Shown here in pieces: positions 6,410 through 11,321 of a stretch of DNA of 11,321 nucleotides. Source of the DNA: Nitrospiraceae bacterium UBA6898 (lineage in GTDB: Bacteria > Nitrospirota > Thermodesulfovibrionia > Thermodesulfovibrionales > UBA6898); contig DKBO01000155.1 of NCBI GenBank assembly GCA_002448975.1, forward strand, positions 8,990-20,310, written 5' to 3'. The position numbers and the translations under genes were made by a program. The notes below the pieces were generated by a model, which saw only the letters and a list, made by a program, of their open reading frames with translations, searched no databases and had not been told where the DNA came from. Position 1 is the first letter of the stretch. The number at the start of each line of letters is the position of its first letter.

Positions 6410-7588
6410 ATGCAATCCATCGTCAAAAACGGCATTGATCTCCTTGAGAAAAAATGGCCCAAGCAACTGAGAAATGCCCGTGCCGGCTTGTTGGTTCATC
6501 CTGCATCCATAAACAGTAGCTTCTCACACTCAATAGACATATGCATGAACTCTGACAGACTCACGGTTGCATCTATCTTTGGTCCGCAGCATGGATTGTG
6601 GGGGGAAACACAGGATAATATGATAGAATGGCAGGGCTTCCGGGATAAAAAAACAGGGCTTCCGGTCTACAGCCTCTATGGAAAGACCAGAAAACCTTAC
6701 CCTGAGATGCTCGAAGGCATCGATGTCATGGTCATAGATCTCCAGGATGTCGGTAGTCGCTATTATACTTTTATATGGACCATGGCTCTTGTCATGGAGG
6801 CATGCGGGGAGATGGGCAAGTCTGTTGTTATCCTTGATCGTCCCAACCCTGTCACCGGATATCATATCGAAGGTCCTGTGCTAAGCCCAGATTTCGCATC
6901 TTTTGTCGGTCTTCATAGGCTTCCTGTAAGACATGGCATGACCATAGGTGAGATGGGCCATTATCTTAAAGACTCTTATTATCCTGATCTTGACTTCATT
7001 GTCTTGCCGATGCATGGATGGAAACGAACAATGTGGTTTGATCACACGCTACTCCCCTGGGTACTTCCATCTCCGAATATGCCCACTATTGAAGCAGCCA
7101 CTGTCTACCCTGGCATGTGCCTCCTTGAAGGGACTAACCTGAGCGAGGGGAGAGGTACCACGCGTCCGTTTGAAATCTTTGGGGCTCCTTTCATTGACCC
7201 TGCTGCTCTGGTGGAAAAGCTGCGCGGCTGCAGGCTTCCCGGTGTAATATTCAGGCCTCTTCATTTCCTGCCAACTTTTCAAAAGCATGCCGGCAAAGTC
7301 TGCGGAGGAGCCCAGATACACGTAATTAAAAGAGAAAAATTTAAGCCATTCAAAACTGCAACAGCCATACTGAAGGTCATTTATGAGTTGTATCCCGATA
7401 AGTTCAGATGGAAAAGTCCTCCCTATGAATATGAAAAAAAGCTGATGCCAATTGATATTCTGGCTGGAACTGACAGCCTGAGAAAGGATATTGAGAAAGG
7501 GAGAGACCTTGCCTCCATGGAATCATGGTGGAACAAAGATCTGCATGCTTTTGATAAGAAGATTCGAAGCAGGTATCTCATCTATTAG
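6410..7588 (+). CDS. namZ: DUF1343 / NamZ-type exo-beta-N-acetylmuramidase homologue
   Basis: Characterised DUF1343 proteins (NamZ, GH171) release MurNAc from the non-reducing end of peptidoglycan fragments. This 392-residue homologue carries the family pattern throughout: FGPQHGLWGETQDN (57-70), TGLPVYSLYGKTRKPYPEML (82-101), VIDLQDVGSRYYT (108-120), LDRPNP, RHGMTIGE, LPWVLPSPNMPT and CLLEGTNLSEGRGTTRPFE. There is no signal peptide or lipobox, unlike exported NamZ proteins as I recall them, so it is probably cytoplasmic and would act on imported muropeptides. Gln60 occupies the position usually held by Glu in the GPEHG motif. No clear ribosome site precedes the ATG. The gene follows the NTPase by 25 bp and its stop overlaps the next GTG by one base. 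Confidence 0.9.
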   Translation: MQSIVKNGIDLLEKKWPKQLRNARAGLLVHPASINSSFSHSIDICMNSDRLTVASIFGPQHGLWGETQDNMIEWQGFRDKKTGLPVYSLYGKTRKPYPEMLEGIDVMVIDLQDVGSRYYTFIWTMALVMEACGEMGKSVVILDRPNPVTGYHIEGPVLSPDFASFVGLHRLPVRHGMTIGEMGHYLKDSYYPDLDFIVLPMHGWKRTMWFDHTLLPWVLPSPNMPTIEAATVYPGMCLLEGTNLSEGRGTTRPFEIFGAPFIDPAALVEKLRGCRLPGVIFRPLHFLPTFQKHAGKVCGGAQIHVIKREKFKPFKTATAILKVIYELYPDKFRWKSPPYEYEKKLMPIDILAGTDSLRKDIEKGRDLASMESWWNKDLHAFDKKIRSRYLIY

Positions 7589-9498
7589 TGGAAGCGATCA
7601 CAGCATTCATACCCGCTGCAGGTCTTGGAGAAAGACTCAAGCCTATAACGGATCAGATACCAAAACCCCTTTTGCCCATCTTGGGCGAGCCGATAATCGA
7701 GACCGTCCTTGCCCGAATTTCCCGGCTGTCACCGAGCGTCATAGCCGTGAATATGCATCATCTCTGGGAGCAGATGCAGGCTTGGGCAGCCTCATCTGCA
7801 TACGCTCCGGTAATTTCTCTCTATCGTGAGAATCCAATACTCGGCACTGGCGGAGCAATAAAAAATGCATCTTCATCCCTGAAAAGTTCTGCATTTATCG
7901 TGCATAATGCAGACATCCTTTCAGATATTGACCTATCATCCCTTATCGAGAAACATATAGAATCAGGCAATATCGCAACTCTTGCCGTGCATCACCTTAA
8001 TAAATTCAACAATGTCTGGATAGACAAACAAGGCAACCTGCATCATGTCGGCGGACAGACCCAAGGAACAGAAGCTGTATTATGTAAAATTGCGTTTATG
8101 GGAATAGCGGTATATTCTCCTGAATTTCTGGATTTTCTGCCAATAGGCCCATCGAGCGTAATTGATGCCTGGCTCAGGGCAATTGCAGCAGGGAAAGCCA
8201 TCGGCACCGTCGACTTCTCCGGCTCTTGCTGGACAGATCTCGGCACGCCGAGTGCATACGCAGCAGCTGTCTTTGCTGCCTTGAAAGAACAGGGCAAAAC
8301 AGTTTATGCACATCCTTCTGTCGACTGTGGCAAGGCTGAGCTGCAGGGGAGTGTCATTATCGAACAGGGTGGCTCGGTTGGCTTCGATGCCCTTGTCAGC
8401 AACAGCATTCTGCTGCCAGGTGCGCACGTCTCATCTGGATCAAGGATAGAACATTGCATTTTAGGCAGGGGATTTCATGTTGCGCTGGATCCTGCCGACA
8501 TCTTCGGTACCGTACCGGTTTCTGCGCCATTATTAACGATGTGCGGCAATCCGGAGGGCAGGGTCAATGCAGTATGTATAGGCACCGGAGGTTCTGACAG
8601 AACCTATTATCGGATACCGTGCAGGGAAACCTCATATGTTCTCATGAGCTGCACAGCGTCGGACAGAGACTATGAACGTCATCTTGTTCTCTCCCAATTC
8701 TTAAGAAAACACGGAGTCCCTGTCCCGGAGATACTTGGAACAGATAAACAAGAGAAACAGGCCCTCTTCGAGGACCTTGGTGATCTCTCGCTGTATTCTT
8801 GGCTCGCCTGCAGGCGATCGCCAGACCACATAATAAGCATGTACTGCAAAATTCTCGATTTCCTGGTACTGCTTCATACCTCGGTCACGGACCACGCTGC
8901 AGAGTGCACGCAATTATGGGAGCGGAACTTCGACCGGGAACATCTGAGATGGGAAAGCAGGTATTTCATGGAGAACTTTGTCGGCGGCATATTTCAGATT
9001 CACGCAGGCGAACAACTGCTTCTTGATGATGATTTTGAAAGTCTGGCCCGTACTGTTGCTGAGTTCGACAAGGTAGTCCTGCACAGGGATTTCCAGTCAC
9101 AAAATATCATGATAGTGCACGGCAATGAGCCGCGCTTCATAGACTTCCAGGGTGCCCGTATGGGGCCTGCTGCATATGATATCGCATCCCTGCTCTGGGA
9201 TCCGTATTGCTGTCTACAAGACAGCATGCGCGACACATTGCTTTCCTACTACATCATGCGCATGAAAGAAACGCAGACGGATTTTGGTGAGCGGCCATTT
9301 AGGGAAGCTCTCCTGCCCTGCGGACTTCAGCGCCACATGCAGGCGCTCGGTGCATACGGCTTCCTCTCTCAGGTAAAGGGAAAGAAATATTTTCTCCGGC
9401 ATATTCCTCAGGCACTGGCCTATCTGAGGCGGGAAAGCGAAGAGGCTCGTGACATATATCCTGCCCTTCACCGCCTGGTTGCGGCTATACATGAATAA
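7588..9498 (+). CDS. Fusion: MurU-like nucleotidyltransferase, beta-helix, AmgK-like sugar kinase
   Basis: A 636-residue, three-part protein. Residues 1 to about 235 are a sugar-1-phosphate nucleotidyltransferase: signature AAGLGERLKPITDQIPKPLL at 10-29, LGTGGAIKNA at 84-93, NADIL at 106-110 and TDLGTP at 215-220. Residues about 240-310 look like a short left-handed beta-helix with hexapeptide-like repeats (SILLPGAHVSSGSRIEHCIL). Residues about 320-636 are an aminoglycoside-phosphotransferase-fold kinase: GTGGSDRTYYRI (331-342), FEDLGDLSLYSWL (393-405), catalytic VLHRDFQSQN (496-505, Asp500) and metal-binding FIDFQGARMGPAAYD (516-530). AmgK phosphorylates MurNAc/GlcNAc at C1 and MurU makes UDP-MurNAc. 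With a NamZ homologue immediately upstream, this is the best functional guess. The GTG start overlaps the namZ stop (TAGTG). Another sugar substrate remains possible. Confidence 0.88.
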   Translation: MEAITAFIPAAGLGERLKPITDQIPKPLLPILGEPIIETVLARISRLSPSVIAVNMHHLWEQMQAWAASSAYAPVISLYRENPILGTGGAIKNASSSLKSSAFIVHNADILSDIDLSSLIEKHIESGNIATLAVHHLNKFNNVWIDKQGNLHHVGGQTQGTEAVLCKIAFMGIAVYSPEFLDFLPIGPSSVIDAWLRAIAAGKAIGTVDFSGSCWTDLGTPSAYAAAVFAALKEQGKTVYAHPSVDCGKAELQGSVIIEQGGSVGFDALVSNSILLPGAHVSSGSRIEHCILGRGFHVALDPADIFGTVPVSAPLLTMCGNPEGRVNAVCIGTGGSDRTYYRIPCRETSYVLMSCTASDRDYERHLVLSQFLRKHGVPVPEILGTDKQEKQALFEDLGDLSLYSWLACRRSPDHIISMYCKILDFLVLLHTSVTDHAAECTQLWERNFDREHLRWESRYFMENFVGGIFQIHAGEQLLLDDDFESLARTVAEFDKVVLHRDFQSQNIMIVHGNEPRFIDFQGARMGPAAYDIASLLWDPYCCLQDSMRDTLLSYYIMRMKETQTDFGERPFREALLPCGLQRHMQALGAYGFLSQVKGKKYFLRHIPQALAYLRRESEEARDIYPALHRLVAAIHE

Positions 9499-10024
9499 GC
9501 TGCATATTAATTTTGATGAGATACAGAAAGCAGCTGAGGATACGGATCGCGAGGCATTCGACTATTTTCTGGACCGGGAAACCGGTGAAATCATTATACT
9601 TTCGGCTGAGATCATAGCGCTGGCCCAGAATATCCTGTCACAAAGCTATGATGACGATATCGCTGACTATGAAGATGTCGAGCCCGATGAAATCCCCGGC
9701 ATCCCGGAGTGGATGGAGGATGAGGTAGAGCTTGCTCTGCATGTTTTCCTCCAGGAGCAGGATCGCTATCAGCGGATACCTGAGCGGAAAAAGTCAGACA
9801 CGTATTCAGCAATGAAGATATTCGCAGAAACGCTCGAAAACCGCCATTTGGGGGAACTGTTGAACCAGGCGCTCGACGGACAGGGTTCATTCAGAAAATT
9901 TAAGAACCTACTCGTACCTTACCCGAAAGAGCGGAAGCTCTGGCATACCTTCAATGCCAAGGCAGCAAAAAAAGAGATCGCATTATGGCTCGCATCTCAC
10001 GGTATTGAGCCAGAAACTCTCTGA
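9491..10024 (+). CDS. UPF0158 family protein, function unknown
   Basis: A 177-residue acidic soluble protein of the UPF0158 family. The N-terminus has the family-like pattern FDEIQKAAE (8-16) followed by FDYFLDRETGEIIIL (23-37), and a central very acidic stretch runs at about 55-83. The C-terminus has an LWHTFNAKAAKKEIALWLASHGIEP-like run near 155-175. No catalytic residues can be named. The ATG at 9491 lies inside the end of the fusion gene (8-bp overlap) and agrees with the expected family start. A GTG at 9449 with GAAGAGG upstream is an alternative that would add 14 residues. It is the last gene of the parA operon as seen here. Confidence 0.8.
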   Translation: MNKLHINFDEIQKAAEDTDREAFDYFLDRETGEIIILSAEIIALAQNILSQSYDDDIADYEDVEPDEIPGIPEWMEDEVELALHVFLQEQDRYQRIPERKKSDTYSAMKIFAETLENRHLGELLNQALDGQGSFRKFKNLLVPYPKERKLWHTFNAKAAKKEIALWLASHGIEPETL

Positions 10025-10166
10025 CATCATTGTCCTCTGCTTAGCGCATTGCCGACTGCTTTACACCATACGGTCACCCCTCTTATTTCATTTCCCGTAA
10101 ATCCTCCGTTTGCATGCACCTAAGATAGAGAAAGGACACTTGCAGTCAAATTCGCTTCCTGCCAAT
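10025..10166. other. Intergenic stretch without a recognised element
   Basis: No gene, RNA gene or convincing rho-independent terminator is visible between the UPF0158 stop and the promoter before the radical SAM gene. There is no GC-rich hairpin followed by a T run. Confidence 0.6.
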
Positions 10167-10196
10167 TTGACAGGTTATTCTCCAAAGAATAATAAT
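10167..10196 (+). promoter_or_regulatory. Promoter of the radical SAM gene, leaderless transcript likely
   Basis: A perfect -35 TTGACA (10167-10172) is separated by 18 bp from AATAAT (10191-10196, 5/6 match to the -10). Transcription would begin around 10202-10204, on the ATG at 10202, and no ribosome site lies before that ATG. The spacer holds a 7-bp inverted repeat, TTATTCT (10175-10181) and AGAATAA (10186-10192), around CCAA. It could be an operator because it overlaps the -10. Confidence 0.55.
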
Positions 10197-10201
10197 GAAC
10201 T

Positions 10202-11134
10202 ATGGAGCGATATAATTCCTTCGGAGCATACATGCGAAAGACGTTTGGCACCACGGTCTACAAGGTGAACGTGGATGCCGGTTTCACCTGCCCCAACCGA
10301 GACGGTGCGCTTGGCTTCTCGGGCTGTATATACTGCAACAACGACAGCTTCAGGCCGAGCTCCTGCAAGCCTTCTATTTCTGTTTCCGACCAGATAAGCA
10401 AAGGGATCACGCACACGAAAAGACGATTCAAGGCAACTAAATTTCTTGTCTATTTTCAGGCATACACCAATACCTACGCACCGGTAGATGAGCTGGACCG
10501 GCTGTACCGGGGAGCTCTTGCTGCCCCGGATGTGATCGGCCTCGCCATCGGCACGCGTCCGGATTCCGTTGATCTTCAAAAGATAGAACTTCTTGAGTCC
10601 CTGGCATCAAAATTCTTCATTCTGATCGAATACGGACTCCAGTCCATGTATGACAAGAGCCTTGAGTTCATCCAGCGTGGTCATGACTTTAACGCGTTTC
10701 TCCGCGCAGTGGAGATGACGAGAGGGAGGGGCATCCAAATCGGAGCTCACCTGATTGCAGGTTTTCCCACCGAGACCCGCGATGAAACACTTGCCATGGC
10801 CGGGGAGATATCGCAGCTTCCCATAGGCTTCCTCAAAATACATCAGCTCCAGATAATCAAGGACACGCCCCTCGCCGGACTGTACAGCGAAAACCCGTTC
10901 CCTGTCTTTTCATACCAGGCATATCTCGATTTCGTCGCTGATTTTATCGAACGGACATCCCCGCATATCGTCTTTCAGCGGCTCTTTGCAACGGCGCCTG
11001 ATGAAATCCTCATTGCGCCGGAGTGGGGTAGGAACAGACATCAGATCCTGCGGGATATAGAGAAGAACCTTGCGGCAAGAAATGCTGTCCAGGGAAGAAT
11101 CTTCACCCCGCGTACCGTAACGGTCAGGGACTAG
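10202..11134 (+). CDS. Radical SAM protein, TIGR01212/YhcC family
   Basis: A 310-residue radical S-adenosylmethionine protein of the TIGR01212 family, which includes E. coli YhcC. The reaction is not established. The N-terminus MERYNSFGAYMRKTFG followed by YKVNVDAGFTCPNRDG matches family starts. The cluster cysteines are Cys30, Cys42 and Cys45 in CPNRDGALGFSGCIYC, an unusually long first spacing that is typical of this family. Other motifs are FQAYTNTYAP (85-94), IGTRPD (116-121), EYGLQS (143-148), HLIAGFPTET (183-192) and the C-terminal RLFATAPDEILIAPEWG region. It has its own promoter and is separate from the parA operon. It ends tail-to-tail with the nitroreductase remnant. Confidence 0.93.
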   Translation: MERYNSFGAYMRKTFGTTVYKVNVDAGFTCPNRDGALGFSGCIYCNNDSFRPSSCKPSISVSDQISKGITHTKRRFKATKFLVYFQAYTNTYAPVDELDRLYRGALAAPDVIGLAIGTRPDSVDLQKIELLESLASKFFILIEYGLQSMYDKSLEFIQRGHDFNAFLRAVEMTRGRGIQIGAHLIAGFPTETRDETLAMAGEISQLPIGFLKIHQLQIIKDTPLAGLYSENPFPVFSYQAYLDFVADFIERTSPHIVFQRLFATAPDEILIAPEWGRNRHQILRDIEKNLAARNAVQGRIFTPRTVTVRD

Positions 11135-11138
11135 TCCC
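11127..11138. repeat. Palindrome GGGACTAGTCCC holding two convergent stop codons
   Basis: A perfect 12-bp palindrome. Its central CTAG supplies the plus-strand TAG (11132-11134) of the radical SAM gene and the minus-strand TAG (11133-11131) of the nitroreductase remnant. Both proteins therefore end in Arg-Asp. Confidence 0.85.
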
Positions 11139-11217
11139 GGTAGACGATCAGCTCCTTCAACGTTTTTCGCTTTGTAGTGCGCGGCTTCTCAGCAGGCCAG
11201 CCAAGCGCGATAACGTA
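11131..11217 (-). pseudogene. C-terminal remnant of a nitroreductase family protein
   Basis: The minus strand encodes 28 residues, with YVIALGWPAEKPR then TTKRKTLKELIVYRD, before a TAG. This is typical of the C-terminal tail of FMN-dependent nitroreductase-family proteins (pattern ALGxPAEKP followed by a basic stretch). Immediately upstream in frame is a TAG (11220-11218), and no other frame continues the homology. The gene is therefore interrupted, or the sequence joins foreign DNA here. An assembly or sequencing fault near the right edge is the other possibility. Confidence 0.55.
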
Positions 11218-11321
11218 CTAACTCTGGAAGTCAAGCCTACATCAGGACGCAACAATCCCTTATTGCACAACCGCTGTTGCCGGACAAATCCAAGTGCCTT
11301 CCACTAATTCAGGGAAACCCT
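11218..11321. other. Unassigned right-edge sequence, possible end of an inserted element
   Basis: These 104 bp show no nitroreductase coding in any minus-strand frame and no recognised gene. They contain CAACCGCTGTTG, a short CAAC/GTTG dyad, and AGGGAAACCCT at the very edge. The abrupt change from a conserved protein tail suggests an insertion boundary, but no transposase or paired terminal repeat is visible. Confidence 0.3.

Noticed and set aside
10175..10192. The TTATTCT/AGAATAA hairpin as a terminator of the parA operon
   Set aside because: The stem is AT-only apart from one pair and no T run follows. It sits exactly between a -35 and a -10, so an operator fits better.

Overview
This window holds a compact stretch of bacterial chromosome of moderate GC content, with many overlapping start and stop codons. 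A chromosomal-type parAB pair with its own parS sites, RecN, a DUF401 membrane protein, a KorD-type ferredoxin and a THEP1-type NTPase suggest a Gram-negative, probably anaerobic lineage such as Nitrospirota or a deltaproteobacterial relative. That placement is inference from gene content. No rRNA, tRNA or CRISPR array was seen.

Left part (1-4040, all minus strand). Reading from 4040 downwards: a DUF401 integral membrane protein, the DNA-repair ATPase RecN, a 72-residue two-cluster ferredoxin whose ATG overlaps the recN stop, and a Cys/Met-metabolism PLP enzyme (trans-sulfuration family) that runs off the left edge. A plausible sigma70-type promoter for this group lies at 4125-4152.

Divergent intergenic region (4041-4290). 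This AT-rich 250 bp carries two perfect 16-bp parS palindromes (TGTTCCACGTGGAACA), embedded in a longer inverted repeat. A perfect extended -10 element (TGTTATAAT) then sits directly against the parA ATG, so parA is probably transcribed as a leaderless mRNA. A 17-bp dyad overlaps that promoter.

Central plus-strand operon (4291-10024). The order is parA, parB, THEP1-family NTPase, DUF1343/NamZ-type exo-muramidase, a large fusion protein (MurU-like nucleotidyltransferase, left-handed beta-helix, AmgK-like sugar kinase) and a UPF0158 protein. The genes overlap or nearly touch. The NamZ homologue and the fusion together look like a MurNAc salvage route: MurNAc is released from wall fragments, phosphorylated at the anomeric position and converted to UDP-MurNAc. 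Here that module is linked in tandem to the chromosome segregation genes. This is the most interesting part of the window.

Right part (10025-11321). A 177-bp intergenic stretch contains a TTGACA/AATAAT promoter again placed right at the start codon of a TIGR01212/YhcC-type radical SAM protein. That gene ends tail-to-tail with the C-terminal remnant of a nitroreductase on the minus strand. Both stop codons share a CTAG in the middle of a perfect 12-bp palindrome. The nitroreductase homology stops abruptly near 11217, and the last 104 bp look unrelated, possibly the edge of an inserted element.
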